Made by a program: the position numbers and the translations under genes. This document shows positions 50,221-59,471 of a DNA stretch of 64,000 bases, piece by piece. The notes below the pieces were generated by a model that did not search any database, had not been told where the DNA came from, and worked only from the letters and a program-made list of their open reading frames with translations. Position 1 is the stretch's first letter. Every line of letters begins with the position of its first letter. Source of the DNA: Haloarcula rubra (GTDB taxonomy: Archaea > Halobacteriota > Halobacteria > Halobacteriales > Haloarculaceae); contig NZ_RKLR01000007.1 of NCBI RefSeq assembly GCF_019599465.1, forward strand, positions 124,001 to 188,000. Direction: 5' to 3'.

Positions 50221-51504
50221 ATGACCGACTACAACGGCTACATCGCCACGGAGACCATCGAGGGGGCCGACGACGGCCCGCTCGCTGGTCGGACTGTCGC
50301 AGTCAAGGACAACATCTCGACGGAAGGCGTCCAGACGACCTGCGGGTCGGCGATGCTGGAGGGGTACGTCCCGCCGTACGACGCGACGGTCGTCGAGCGT
50401 CTGAAAGAGGCCGGTGCGACCATCCCCGGGAAGACTAACATGGACGAGTTCGGGATGGGGACGACGACGGAAACATCGGCCTACGGTCCCGTCGAGAATC
50501 CCGTGGCCGAAGGTCGGGTCCCCGGTGGGTCCTCCGGTGGCTCTGCGGCCGTCGTCGCCGCTGGCGACGCCGACATGGCGCTGGGCAGTGACACCGGTGG
50601 CTCGATTCGCTGTCCGGCCGCCTTCTGCGGCGTCGTCGGCATCAAGCCGACCTACGGACTGGTCTCCCGGTACGGCCTCGTCGCGTACGCGAACAGCCTC
50701 GAACAGATAGGGCCCATCGCCCCCTCCGTCGAGGAGGCCGCGGAACTGCTGGAAGTCGTCGCTGGTCCCGACGAGCGTGACGGCACGACCCGAGACGCGA
50801 GCGAGAAAGTCGAGAGCTACGAGTTCGCCGACGCCGCCGACGGCGACGTCGACGGCCTCTCTATCGGCGTCCCGACCGAACTGCTCGACGGCGCCGACGA
50901 GCAAGTGGTCGAGACGTTCTGGGACGCGATGGCCGACCTCGAATCGCAGGGCGCGACCTACCACGAGGTCGACCTCCCGAGCGTCGAACACGCCGTCGAA
51001 GCGTACTACGTCATCGCGATGTCCGAGGCGTCCTCGAACCTCGCCCGCTTCGACGGCGTCCGGTACGGCCAGTCCGGCGGCTACGAGGGCAACTGGAACG
51101 AGTCCTTCGCCAACGCCCGCGAGGAAGGCTTCGGCGAGGAGGTCAAGCGCCGCGTCTTGCTGGGCACCTACGCCCTCTCGGCCGGCTACCACGACAAGTA
51201 CTACAAGAAAGCGCAGGACGCCCGTGCGTGGGTCAAGCAGGACTTCGACGAGGCGCTCTCGGAGGCCGACGTGCTGGCGTCGCCGACGATGCCGGTGCCG
51301 CCGATGAAGCGCGGCGAGAGTCTGGACGACCCGCTGACGATGTATCTGGCCGACGCCAACACGACGCCGGTCAACCTCGCGAACCTCCCGGCTATCTCCG
51401 TCCCGGCCGGCGAGACGGACGACGGCCTCCCGGTGGGTCTGCAACTCGTCGGGCCGGCGTTCGGCGAGCGAACGATTATCCGGGCCGGCAGTGCGCTGGC
51501 CTGA
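50221..51504 (+). CDS. gatA: Asp-tRNA(Asn)/Glu-tRNA(Gln) amidotransferase subunit A
   Basis: 427 residues. The Ser-cisSer-Lys triad is visible as TVAVKDNISTEGVQTTCGSA (Lys), GSSGGSAAVVAAG and MALGSDTGGSIRCPAAF (Ser). It releases ammonia from glutamine, which travels to GatB for amidation of Asp-tRNA-Asn. It is shorter than many bacterial GatA (about 480) but typical of haloarchaea. gatB is not in the window. Confidence 0.97.
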   Translation: MTDYNGYIATETIEGADDGPLAGRTVAVKDNISTEGVQTTCGSAMLEGYVPPYDATVVERLKEAGATIPGKTNMDEFGMGTTTETSAYGPVENPVAEGRVPGGSSGGSAAVVAAGDADMALGSDTGGSIRCPAAFCGVVGIKPTYGLVSRYGLVAYANSLEQIGPIAPSVEEAAELLEVVAGPDERDGTTRDASEKVESYEFADAADGDVDGLSIGVPTELLDGADEQVVETFWDAMADLESQGATYHEVDLPSVEHAVEAYYVIAMSEASSNLARFDGVRYGQSGGYEGNWNESFANAREEGFGEEVKRRVLLGTYALSAGYHDKYYKKAQDARAWVKQDFDEALSEADVLASPTMPVPPMKRGESLDDPLTMYLADANTTPVNLANLPAISVPAGETDDGLPVGLQLVGPAFGERTIIRAGSALA

Positions 51505-51541
51505 GAGGGACGTTTTTGTCACTCCGTCTCGACGGTCGGGT

Positions 51542-51721
51542 ATGAGCGACGACGACGGACGACTGGCGTGGATTCACTGGCCGACCATGGCGAAGGGCGT
51601 CGCCTTCGGCGTCGGTGTCGGCCTCATCCTCGCACTGATGCTGGAGGACTTCGTGTTCGGGATGGTGTTGGGCGTGGTGAACGGTATCGCCTTCGGCATC
51701 GGGTGGTCGCGCTCGCGGTGA
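51542..51721 (+). CDS. small glycine-rich membrane protein, uncharacterised
   Basis: 59 residues from ATG at 51542. A polar start (MSDDDGRLAWIHWPTMAK) precedes one long glycine-rich hydrophobic stretch (GVAFGVGVGLILALMLEDFV, then FGMVLGVVNGIAFGIGW) that could form two closely packed helices with GxxxG-type spacing. The C-terminus is SRSR. A T-run (acgtttttgtc) is about 30 nt upstream. Function unknown. Confidence 0.68.
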   Translation: MSDDDGRLAWIHWPTMAKGVAFGVGVGLILALMLEDFVFGMVLGVVNGIAFGIGWSRSR

Positions 51722-51773
51722 CACCCCGGTAATCAGGTGTCCCGCTTTTGTCTGGCTACGACCAACTCCGTCT

Positions 51774-53282
51774 GTGAGCGACGTCGTCGTCTGGCACAGA
51801 GCGGACCTCCGAACGGTCGACAACGCCGCGCTGGCGGCCGCGACGGACGCCGACCGGATCGCGCCGGTGTTCGTCGTCGACCCCGGCTACTACGGGCCCG
51901 ACGGACTGGCCTGTGACGCGCGCCTGCGCTTTCTCCACGAGTGTCTCACGGATTTGCGACAGCAGTACCGGTCGCTCGGGAGTGACCTCGCCCTGTTGCA
52001 CGGCGACCCACGAGAACGGCTGTCCGACCTGCTCGCCGAGGGCTACGAGGTGTACGTCAACCGCGACGTGACGGCGAGACGCGGTCTGGAGCGGGACCGA
52101 ACCCTGCTCGACAGAGAGGGCGTCACCGTCTTCGCGGACGACGGCATCCGCTGGCCCGAGACGCGAGACCCTGACGGGACCGTCGCCGTCGACACCCGCG
52201 AGGACTGGGACGACCACTGCGAGGCGTACTTCGAGGGGGACCCGCACCCGCGACCGGGGTCGCTCGGACCGAATCCCATCGACAGCGAGGTGACCGTCGC
52301 GGACGTCGAGGCCCACTACGACGTGTCGCCGTCGAAGTCGAGGGTCCCCGAGGGCGGCACCGTCGCGGGCAACGAACGGCTCTCGGCGTTCGTCGAGCGA
52401 CTCGGTGAGTACCCGAGCGTCGTCTCGCCACCGGCCGCCGCCGAGGCGCGGTCGTCGCGGCTCTCGCCGTACCTGAAGTTCGGCGCGCTCTCCCACCGCG
52501 AGGTGTACCAGCGAGTGCAGGCGGCCCCGTCCTCGCGAGGGCGGTCGATGTACACCTCGCGGCTGTACTGGAACCGCCACTACCACCAGAAACTCGCCGA
52601 CTGGCCGGGCTGGACCGAGCGCGCGGTCAATCCCGTCTTCCGGGGCCTGTTCCGCGACGAACACGACCCGGAACTGGACCGGGCGTGGCGCGAGGGGCGG
52701 ACGGGGTTTCCGGCCGTCGACGCCGCGATGCGGGCGCTGACCGAGACGGGCTACGTCAACTTCCGGTGGCGGGCGCTCGTCGCGACGTTCTACGTCTACG
52801 TTCTGAAGCAGTGGTGGAAGCGGGGAGCGGACTTCGTGTACTACCACCTCGTGGACGCCGACCCGGCCATCAACTACACGCAGTGGCAGTCACAGTGCAA
52901 CCTCACCGGCGTCCACCCGGTGCGGGTGTACGACTCCGCCAAGCAGGTCCGGGAGTACGACCCCGACGGCGAGTTCGTCCGCGAGTACGTCCCCGAAATC
53001 GCCGCCCTCCCCGACGAACACCTCGCACGCCCCGAACGGACGCCGGTCCACGTCCAGCGGGAGTGTGGCGTCGACGTCGGCGAGGACTACCCGTATCCGG
53101 TCGTCGACTACGACCACGAGGCCGAGCGAGCGCGGGACCTGTACGCCTCGCTCGCCGACCGGGCCGAGGAGGCGCTCTCGGACCCGCGGGTCCGGCGTCG
53201 CTGTTCGTTCTCGAACCGGGGCCGGGACCGGACCGACGGCGACGACGGTGCGTCCGGGCAAGCCAGCCTCTCGGACTTCTGA
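51774..53282 (+). CDS. phr: DNA photolyase / cryptochrome
   Basis: 502 residues from GTG at 51774. The N-terminal alpha/beta antenna domain is VVVWHRADLRTVDNAALAAA. The FAD domain has LSPYLKFGALSHREVYQRV, GRTGFPAVDAAMRALTETGY, NFRWRALVATFYVYVLKQWW and INYTQWQSQCNLTGVHPVRV, with DPDGEFVREYVPEIAALP. It repairs UV-induced pyrimidine dimers with light, important in sunlit brines. Whether it repairs CPDs or is a cryptochrome-like member is not decided here. Confidence 0.95.
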   Translation: MSDVVVWHRADLRTVDNAALAAATDADRIAPVFVVDPGYYGPDGLACDARLRFLHECLTDLRQQYRSLGSDLALLHGDPRERLSDLLAEGYEVYVNRDVTARRGLERDRTLLDREGVTVFADDGIRWPETRDPDGTVAVDTREDWDDHCEAYFEGDPHPRPGSLGPNPIDSEVTVADVEAHYDVSPSKSRVPEGGTVAGNERLSAFVERLGEYPSVVSPPAAAEARSSRLSPYLKFGALSHREVYQRVQAAPSSRGRSMYTSRLYWNRHYHQKLADWPGWTERAVNPVFRGLFRDEHDPELDRAWREGRTGFPAVDAAMRALTETGYVNFRWRALVATFYVYVLKQWWKRGADFVYYHLVDADPAINYTQWQSQCNLTGVHPVRVYDSAKQVREYDPDGEFVREYVPEIAALPDEHLARPERTPVHVQRECGVDVGEDYPYPVVDYDHEAERARDLYASLADRAEEALSDPRVRRRCSFSNRGRDRTDGDDGASGQASLSDF

Positions 53283-53283
53283 G

Positions 53284-54387
53284 TCACAGGATGGAGTCGT
53301 AGACGGTGGCCAGTCGGTCGACGGCGTGGTCGACGCTGACCCGTTCCCGGCGCGCCAGACAGTTCTCGCCGAGTCGGTCGCGTTCCTCGAGCGTCCGCTC
53401 GATAGCCCGGCGGAACCCCTCGACGTCGCCTTCCTCGTAGCTGTACCCAGTCTCGCCGTCGTCGATGGTGTCCGAGAGCGCGCCGGCGTCGACGCCGGCG
53501 ACGGGGGTCCCACAGCAGTTGGCTTCCAGTGCGACGAGTCCCTGCGTCTCGACGGGACTCGGGAACGCGAAGACGTCCAGCGCGCCGTACAGTTCCGGGA
53601 GTTCCGCCCGGTCGAGAAAGCCGAGGAACCGGACGTCGACGTCGGCCTCGGCGGCCATCGCTTCGAGGTCCTCGCGAGCGGGGCCGTCGCCGCCGAAGAC
53701 GACGGTCACGTCCAGTCCGTCACAGGCCGTGACGACGTCTTCGAGGCACTTCTCGTGGCCGTGTCGGCCGGTGTAGCCAACGAGGGGGCCGTCGGGGAGG
53801 CCGTGGCGGGCACGGAAGTCGCTGTCCGGTCGCGGCGCGAAGAACTCCGTGTCGACGCCGTTGGAGATGACCTCGACGCGAGCGTCCGCGCCGACTGTCT
53901 CTCGGATGTGGGCGGCGGCGCGTTCGCTCGGCGCGACGACGACGGCGGCGTGGTCCAGGAACCACCGCTCGTAGTGTTCGGCGCTGGACTGAACGGCCGC
54001 CTCGACGGTGGTGTTCGTCGAGACGTACTCGGCGTACTCGCCGGTCGGCGTGTGGTAGGAGGCCACCAGCGGCGCGTCGAGTTTCCGCGCGAGTCGCTGG
54101 CCGGCCATCCCGAGACTGAACGGCGTGTGGGCGTGGACGACGTCGGCGTCGTTGACCGCGTCGGGTATCTGGGGCATGCCGAGGCGGAACCCCTCGTAGA
54201 ACGGGAACGGGAGGCTCCGGACGGGGTACTCCCCGTTCTCGGGGTCGTGGTCGCTCTTCGGGTAGACGACGTCCATCCGGCCGCCGCGGGCGTGCCAGCG
54301 GTCCCGCCACGTCTTGACCGTGTACGTCACCCCGTTGACGGTCGGGAGGTACGTGTCGGTGAACGCGGCCACCTGCGGCAGTGTCAT
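53284..54387 (-). CDS. glycosyltransferase family 4
   Basis: 367 residues, GT-B fold. The N-terminal acceptor domain starts VAAFTDTYLPTVNGVTYTVK, and the donor domain has ISNGVDTEFFAPRP, GYTGRHGHEKCLEDVVTACD and FAFPSPVETQGLVALEANCC, with the E-x7-E nucleotide-sugar site. It resembles lipid glycosyltransferases that add hexose to diacylglycerol-type acceptors, including haloarchaeal glycolipid enzymes. Convergent with phr (1 bp gap) and divergent from the MFS gene. Confidence 0.9.
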   Translation of the reverse strand: MTLPQVAAFTDTYLPTVNGVTYTVKTWRDRWHARGGRMDVVYPKSDHDPENGEYPVRSLPFPFYEGFRLGMPQIPDAVNDADVVHAHTPFSLGMAGQRLARKLDAPLVASYHTPTGEYAEYVSTNTTVEAAVQSSAEHYERWFLDHAAVVVAPSERAAAHIRETVGADARVEVISNGVDTEFFAPRPDSDFRARHGLPDGPLVGYTGRHGHEKCLEDVVTACDGLDVTVVFGGDGPAREDLEAMAAEADVDVRFLGFLDRAELPELYGALDVFAFPSPVETQGLVALEANCCGTPVAGVDAGALSDTIDDGETGYSYEEGDVEGFRRAIERTLEERDRLGENCLARRERVSVDHAVDRLATVYDSIL

Positions 54388-54486
54388 CGACGCGGCGTAA
54401 ACAGACCAGCGGGTAAACCCTTGCTATTGGCCGCGAGGCCCGCCTCCGTCGGTGCGTTTTTCAGCCCCCGTGCAGTGCATCTGCCA

Positions 54487-55812
54487 ATGGCTTCGGACCG
54501 TTGGCTGTACGCGTGGGCGTTCGGGTCGGTCGCGCTGGGGGCGGCATCGCTACTCGTTCCACTGTACTTCGTCACTATCGGGGGGAGCACGCTCCTGTTG
54601 GGCGTTCTCGCCGGCGTGGCCGCCGCGGCAGGCGCACCCGGCGCGCTCCTCTTCGGCCGTATCGCCGACCGCACCGGCAGACGGCGCTCGCTCGTCCTCG
54701 CGGCGCTCGGACTCGCCGCCGGGTCGATACTGCTCGTCGCCCTCACGGACGTCGAGTGGGTCGTCATCCTCGGCAACGGTCTCCTGTGGTTCGCGGCGGG
54801 CGCGGCCGCCCCCGTCCTCACGCTGCTCGTCACCGTCGGCGCGCTGGAGCGCGACTGGCCGGGCCGGTTCGCGACGCTCAACCGCTATCAGGGGTGGGGC
54901 TGGGCCGGTGGCCTCGTCCTCGGACTGGCGTGGACGGCCGCACTCTCCGGACCGCTGGGGACGAAAGTCGCCCAGCAGACGCTGCTGTGGGTCTGTGCCG
55001 GCGTCGTTCTCGTCTCGGCGGCACTGGGCGCGAAGTGGCTCCCGGCCGACCCCGGAGAGGCGTTCGACCGGCCACGCCCCAGTCGCGTCGCCCGCGCCAT
55101 CGCACGCTCTCGGCGACTCCCCGTTCGGAGTGCGACGTTCCCCGTCGGCCCGGCCCGGGTCTACTGGCTCACTCGCTCGATGCATCCGCGGCAACTCGCG
55201 GCCCGCCTCACGCCGGCCCTCTCGCTGTACTTCGTCGCCGTCGTCGCCGTCTTCGCCGGCTTCGGCGTGTTCTGGGGACCGCTCCCGTCGTACCTCGCGG
55301 GGACGCTCGGCTACGGGTCGAGCGTCATCTTCGCGCTGTATCTGGTCTCGAGCGTCGGGTCGGCGCTGTGTTACGGCGTCGCCGGTCGGTTGGCCGAACG
55401 CTACGACGCCACCGGGCTCCAGGCGGGCGGGTTGCTGGCCCGGGCCGCGCTCCACCCCGCCGTGGCCGTCGTCGGAACCCTCGTCCCGGTGGCGGCGTTC
55501 GGACTCGTGACGACCGGCGTCGTCTTCGTCGGCATCGGCGTGGCGTGGGCCGTCGTCGCCGTCACCGCCGCCAGCATCGTCACGCGTCTCGCCCCGCCCG
55601 CCATCCGTGGGGAGGCGCTGGGCCTCTACACGGCGATATCTGGTCTCGCGAGCGGCGTCGGGTCCGTCCTCGGCGGGTGGCTCGCGGGGTACGGGTTCAC
55701 CGTCGCGTTCGGTGCCGCCGGTGCGCTCGTCTTCGTCGGGACCGTCCTCGTCGCCGTCCTCTGGCGACGCGCCCCGCAGTCCACGCCGAGCGCTGCGACG
55801 ACCGCCGACTGA
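54487..55812 (+). CDS. major facilitator superfamily transporter
   Basis: 441 residues, twelve helices. The loop-2/3 motif is GRIADRTGRRRSLVL (about 59), and a second half repeats it weakly as GRLAERYDATGLQ. The middle cytosolic loop (GEAFDRPRPSRVARAIARSR) is basic. The closing helices (GLASGVGSVLGGWLAGYGF) are glycine-rich. It is flanked by two GT4 genes on the opposite strand, so export of a sugar or lipid intermediate is possible but unproven. T-run gcgtttttcag is about 33 nt before the ATG. Confidence 0.88.
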   Translation: MASDRWLYAWAFGSVALGAASLLVPLYFVTIGGSTLLLGVLAGVAAAAGAPGALLFGRIADRTGRRRSLVLAALGLAAGSILLVALTDVEWVVILGNGLLWFAAGAAAPVLTLLVTVGALERDWPGRFATLNRYQGWGWAGGLVLGLAWTAALSGPLGTKVAQQTLLWVCAGVVLVSAALGAKWLPADPGEAFDRPRPSRVARAIARSRRLPVRSATFPVGPARVYWLTRSMHPRQLAARLTPALSLYFVAVVAVFAGFGVFWGPLPSYLAGTLGYGSSVIFALYLVSSVGSALCYGVAGRLAERYDATGLQAGGLLARAALHPAVAVVGTLVPVAAFGLVTTGVVFVGIGVAWAVVAVTAASIVTRLAPPAIRGEALGLYTAISGLASGVGSVLGGWLAGYGFTVAFGAAGALVFVGTVLVAVLWRRAPQSTPSAATTAD

Positions 55813-55825
55813 CACGCACGCCCGC

Positions 55826-56875
55826 TCAGACCAGTCCTTCGTACGTCTCGATCAGTCGCTCGCCCACCCGGTCGAGTCCGTGTTCGCGGGCCGTCTCCTC
55901 GGCGTTCTCGCCGAGTCGTTCGCGGAGGTCCGGGTTCGCATCGAGACGCGCCAGCGCCTCGCGGAACTCCGCCTCGTCCGAACAGATGAGACAGTCGTGG
56001 CCGTCCTCGTAGTACTCGCGGAACACGGGGATATCCGAGAGGACGACGGCCTTCCCGCAGGCCATCGCCTCCAGCACGACGATGCCCTGATTCTCCACTT
56101 TCGAGGGGAACAGGAACACGTCACCCGCCCCGTAGGCACCGCGGACGTCGTCGACCCAGCCGGTGAACGTGACGTTCTCGGGCGGGTCGGAGGTCCACTT
56201 CCGCACCTCGGCCGACCCGTGGGGTCCGTCGTCGTAGGTGCCGAACCACGCGAAGTCGTAGTCGGTCTGCTGGGCCAGTTCGCAGAAGGTGGTCAGCCCC
56301 TTCCGCTCGAAGACGCTCCCGACGGCGAAGACGACCATCCCGTCCAAATCGTACCGCTCGCGGTACTCCTCGCGGAACGACTCGAACCCCTCTAAGGGGG
56401 CCGTGTCGACGCCGTTCGTGACGGGGCGGATGGGGGCGTCGATGGGGTACTCTTCGAGGACGCCCTTCGTGTACTCGGAGGGACAGAGCACCGTGTCCGC
56501 CTGCGAGTAGAACCACTGCAGATACTCGCCCAGCGCCGGCGCGACGAGGTTCGACCCGCGGAAACTCCCGCGGAAGTCCTCGCGGGTGACGTGGGCGTGG
56601 AGGACCAGCGGGATGTCGTTGCGCGTGGCGTGGCGGGCGACGGCGACCGACCCCGGCCCTATCATGTTGCAGTGGGCCACGTCGTACTCACGGAAGACCG
56701 GGTCGTCGAACGCGAGGTTGCCACCGACCGCCCACCCGGGGTGGCCGTCGGTCCACGGGGTGGTGAGGACGTCGACGTCGGTGTCGGCGAGCGCCTGTCG
56801 CTGGTGGTCGACGGACGTACCGATGCCCGACCGGTCGAGTCGGTCGGCGAGTTCGAGGTAGTTCAGGACGCGCAC
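55826..56875 (-). CDS. glycosyltransferase family 4, second copy
   Basis: 349 residues from GTG at 56875, giving VRVLNYLELADRLDRSGIGT; an ATG 27 nt further up is possible. GT-B donor motifs are VTNGVDTAPLEGFESFREEY, FAVGSVFERKGLTTFCELAQ and LFPSKVENQGIVVLEAMACG (E-x7-E). HAHVTREDFRGSFRGSN is an acceptor-side segment. It differs clearly from the GT4 at 53284, so it is not a recent duplicate. Probable role in glycolipid or surface glycan synthesis. Confidence 0.88.
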   Translation of the reverse strand: MRVLNYLELADRLDRSGIGTSVDHQRQALADTDVDVLTTPWTDGHPGWAVGGNLAFDDPVFREYDVAHCNMIGPGSVAVARHATRNDIPLVLHAHVTREDFRGSFRGSNLVAPALGEYLQWFYSQADTVLCPSEYTKGVLEEYPIDAPIRPVTNGVDTAPLEGFESFREEYRERYDLDGMVVFAVGSVFERKGLTTFCELAQQTDYDFAWFGTYDDGPHGSAEVRKWTSDPPENVTFTGWVDDVRGAYGAGDVFLFPSKVENQGIVVLEAMACGKAVVLSDIPVFREYYEDGHDCLICSDEAEFREALARLDANPDLRERLGENAEETAREHGLDRVGERLIETYEGLV

Positions 56876-56964
56876 GGACGGTCCGACCGTGGCCGCGAGC
56901 AAAACTGTACCGACTCCGTACGCAGTCCGGAAGGCGTTTTTACGCGCCGGCCGGAGACAGCGTG

Positions 56965-57252
56965 ATGACAGACGAGGCGACCATCGCCCGCGAGCGCATC
57001 GACCGCCTCCAGTCGATGGCTCGCGAGGCCGTCCGCGAAGGCCGGGACGACCGGGCGCGGGAGTACGTCAGGCGGGCGCGACGTATCGCCGAGCGGCACC
57101 GTCTCCGTCTCCCGCGGGCCTTCGAGCGGTCGATATGCCGCTCGTGTGATACGTTCCTCGTCCCGGGCCGGAACGCGCGTGTCCGGACCCAGTCTGGTCA
57201 CGTCGTCGTCACCTGTGAGTGTGGGTCACACGCTCGCTACCCGTACGACTGA
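56965..57252 (+). CDS. rnp4: RNase P protein component 4
   Basis: 95 residues from ATG at 56965. The N-terminal helices (RERIDRLQSMAREAVREGRD) are followed by a zinc ribbon with C58-x2-C61 (CRSC) and C84-x1-C86 (CECG), and the LPRAFERSICRSCDTF core of Rpr2/Rpp21. With Rpp29 and the RNase P RNA it matures tRNA 5' ends. It precedes the YhbY gene by 52 bp. Confidence 0.93.
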   Translation: MTDEATIARERIDRLQSMAREAVREGRDDRAREYVRRARRIAERHRLRLPRAFERSICRSCDTFLVPGRNARVRTQSGHVVVTCECGSHARYPYD

Positions 57253-57304
57253 ACTTCTTTACGACTGCTGGTTTTAAACGTATCGACGACCTTTGTCTCC
57301 CCAT

Positions 57305-57553
57305 ATGCCCGAGACGTCTCGCGAACAGCGAATCCACGAACTCGACGCGACACTTCGCGTCGGAAAGAACGGTATCGAACCCGTGGTAGACGAACTCGAC
57401 ACGCAGTTAGGTGACAGCCAGTTCGTGAAGGTGAAGTTCCTCCGGTCGGCCCGCGGCGGCACCACGACCGAGGAACTGGCCGACGAGATGGCCGAGCAGG
57501 TGAGCGCGTCGGTCGCACAGGTGCGTGGTCACACGGCGGTGTTCGAACGATGA
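57305..57553 (+). CDS. YhbY/CRM-domain RNA-binding protein
   Basis: 82 residues. LDATLRVGKNGIEPVVDELD is the GxxG-containing CRM/YhbY motif (VGKNG), and DSQFVKVKFLRSARGGTTTE follows. Such proteins associate with pre-50S ribosomes. A TATA-like ttttaaacg is 34-42 nt before the ATG. Its stop overlaps mscS by 4 bp, so the RNA-binding protein and channel are coupled, perhaps also with rnp4. Confidence 0.92.
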   Translation: MPETSREQRIHELDATLRVGKNGIEPVVDELDTQLGDSQFVKVKFLRSARGGTTTEELADEMAEQVSASVAQVRGHTAVFER

Positions 57554-58440
57554 TGCTCCAGCAGGGACTCACGCCAATCGCGCGGTTCCTCGATAGCATC
57601 GGCGTCCCGGCGGCCGACGCCATCGGGTCGGCGCTCACGTTCTTGCTCGTCTTCGTCGTCATCTACCTGCTCGGCCGTGCGTTCGTCGTGCCGCTTGTCG
57701 ACCGGGTGCTCAAGCGCCGCGACCTCGACGAACACGCTCGCAAGCCGCTACTCAAGGTGACGAGTATCGTACTCGTGTTCGTGGCTATCGCCGTCGCGTT
57801 CGGCATGGCCGGCTACGGTGATTTCCTGCAGTCGCTCGCCACGGTGGCCGCGGCCGCGACGCTGGCTATCGGGTTCGCGATGCAGGACGTGCTGAAGAAC
57901 TTCGTCGCCGGCATCTTCATCTTCACCGACAAACCGTTCCGCATCGGTGACTGGATAGAGTGGGACGGCAACGCCGGCGTCGTCGAGGACATCAGCCTCC
58001 GCGTCTCTCGCGTGCGCACGTTCGACAACGAACTGCTGACGGTCCCGAACTCCGAACTCACCGACGGCGTCATCAAGAACCCCGTCGCGAAGGACCAACT
58101 CCGCCTGAAGTTCGTCTTCGGCATCGGCTACGACGACGACATCGACAAGGCGACCGACATCATCCTCGAGGAGGCCGAGAAACACGAGGGCATCCTCGAA
58201 GACCCCGCACCGTCCGTCCGACTGGTCGAACTCGGTGACTCCTCCGTCGGCCTCCAGTCCCGCATCTGGATAGACAACCCCAGTCGCTCGGACTTCGTGA
58301 AGGCCCGCGGCGAGTACGTCCAGTCCGTCAAGGAGCGGTTCGACGAGGAGGACATCAACATCCCCTACCCGAACCGCACCATCGGCGGCGGCCTCGAACT
58401 CGCCGGGATGGACAGCGTGGTCGAACCCGCCGACGACTGA
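57550..58440 (+). CDS. small-conductance mechanosensitive channel (MscS family)
   Basis: 296 residues. Three N-terminal membrane helices (VPAADAIGSALTFLLVFVVI; LLKVTSIVLVFVAIAVAFGM; then LATVAAAATLAIGFAMQDVL as the pore helix) lead to the cytosolic cage domain with FTDKPFRIGDWIEWDG and VRTFDNELLTVPNSEL. The pore helix is rich in Ala and Gly, as required for packing. It releases solutes upon hypo-osmotic shock. Starts at 57550; a second ATG at 57553 is equally possible. Confidence 0.95.
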   Translation: MMLQQGLTPIARFLDSIGVPAADAIGSALTFLLVFVVIYLLGRAFVVPLVDRVLKRRDLDEHARKPLLKVTSIVLVFVAIAVAFGMAGYGDFLQSLATVAAAATLAIGFAMQDVLKNFVAGIFIFTDKPFRIGDWIEWDGNAGVVEDISLRVSRVRTFDNELLTVPNSELTDGVIKNPVAKDQLRLKFVFGIGYDDDIDKATDIILEEAEKHEGILEDPAPSVRLVELGDSSVGLQSRIWIDNPSRSDFVKARGEYVQSVKERFDEEDINIPYPNRTIGGGLELAGMDSVVEPADD

Positions 58441-58456
58441 CCGACCCTCGGTTTTT
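58441..58456 (+). terminator. short hairpin with T5 run after mscS
   Basis: CCGA-ccc-TCGG (58441-58451) followed by TTTTT (58452-58456) begins directly after the mscS stop. It is short but is the only U-rich element here. Confidence 0.5.
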
Positions 58457-58602
58457 CTGTCTCTCCGTCGCCGTCGAGCCACGGCCGTACCGACCGCTCG
58501 ACGCCGATAGAGCCACGAATACGGTCGGTTCGCTCACGAGGGCGTCGCGCAGGAGTGTCGTCTCGCAGACGTAGGACTACCGGGCGTAGATAGCGGATGA
58601 AT

Positions 58603-58913
58603 GGACGGACAGCCGGGATTGCCCGACGTTCGGGCGTGGGTAATCCCGTTTGCCTCCTCCACCCCGCGACCCCACGAGCGACGGGTGTCCGATGGTCCGC
58701 TGCTCACTTCCGTGCCTGACGGGCTGCCATCGATCAACCACGAGGGCGCATCCCTGCAGATGCGACCACGTGGACCGCCGTCCCCGTGGGACGAGGCTTC
58801 TACGTTGGCTCACGGGGTCCACGCCCGTCTGACCGGACGCCCCCGGGGTTCGGTCCCCGCTCATGACCACAGTGCGGGCGAGGAGGGGGGCCAAGCCCCC
58901 CGACCTAGTCCAC
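58603..58913 (-). ncRNA. 7S signal recognition particle RNA
   Basis: About 305-310 nt on the minus strand. The 5' end reads gtggactaggtcgggggg; the 3' end reads ccggctgtccgtcc, and GGAC..CGGG pairs with CCCG..GTCC as helix 1. The universally conserved helix 8 tip is present: GTCAGGCACGGAAGTGAGCA (around 58720-58701), with the GGAAG loop that binds SRP54. A TATA element (cttatgg on the minus strand, 58936-58942) is about 25 nt before the 5' end. It targets membrane and secreted proteins to the translocon. Confidence 0.92.
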
Positions 58914-58978
58914 TTCGATGGTCCGCCGCCGCCCCATAAGGGCCTTTCGGAACACCCGGGGACTGCGCGGCGATACGG

Positions 58979-59392
58979 TCAGAAGAGTCCGAGTGCACGA
59001 GCGAACCACGCCGACCCGACCGGCACGGGGACGCTGGCGACGACGACGGCCCACCGGTGGTGTTCGATGAGCGTCGACTCCGAGAGTCCCAGTACGAGAC
59101 TGACCGGCACCGTCGCCGCCCAGACGAGGCTCAATCCCACGATGAACAGGCCCAGGACGAGCGTCGCGCCGGCGGCGATGCTGGGGTCGGTCCGCCCCTC
59201 ACGCCCCGCCGCGAGGACGATGATGGCGACCAGTGCGAGCAGGCCGGGGATGACCGGTGAGACGCCGCCCGACCCGTAGTAGGCGCCGACGGCGCTCGTC
59301 GTCTCGACGAGGAGGTACGGCACCCCGAGCGACAGCAGATAGAGGACGCAACCGGCGATACCGACGGCCGGTGCGGTCCGGAGGTCGTTCAT
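58979..59392 (-). CDS. four-helix membrane protein, uncharacterised (DUF7548-like)
   Basis: 137 residues with four hydrophobic segments (VGIAGCVLYLLSLGVPYLLV; PVIPGLLALVAIIVLAAGRE; GATLVLGLFIVGLSLVWAAT; WAVVVASVPVPVGSAWFARA). The loop SAVGAYYGSGGVSP is Gly-rich. A haloarchaeal family from memory; no function known. It lies 66 bp from the SRP RNA 5' region on the same strand, upstream of that RNA's promoter. Confidence 0.75.
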   Translation of the reverse strand: MNDLRTAPAVGIAGCVLYLLSLGVPYLLVETTSAVGAYYGSGGVSPVIPGLLALVAIIVLAAGREGRTDPSIAAGATLVLGLFIVGLSLVWAATVPVSLVLGLSESTLIEHHRWAVVVASVPVPVGSAWFARALGLF

Positions 59393-59471
59393 ACCCGCGC
59401 TCCGGCCGGCGGCGTCTTAACACCGACGTTCGAGCGAAACGACGAAATGGCCACTCGCTCTAGCCCGGGAC

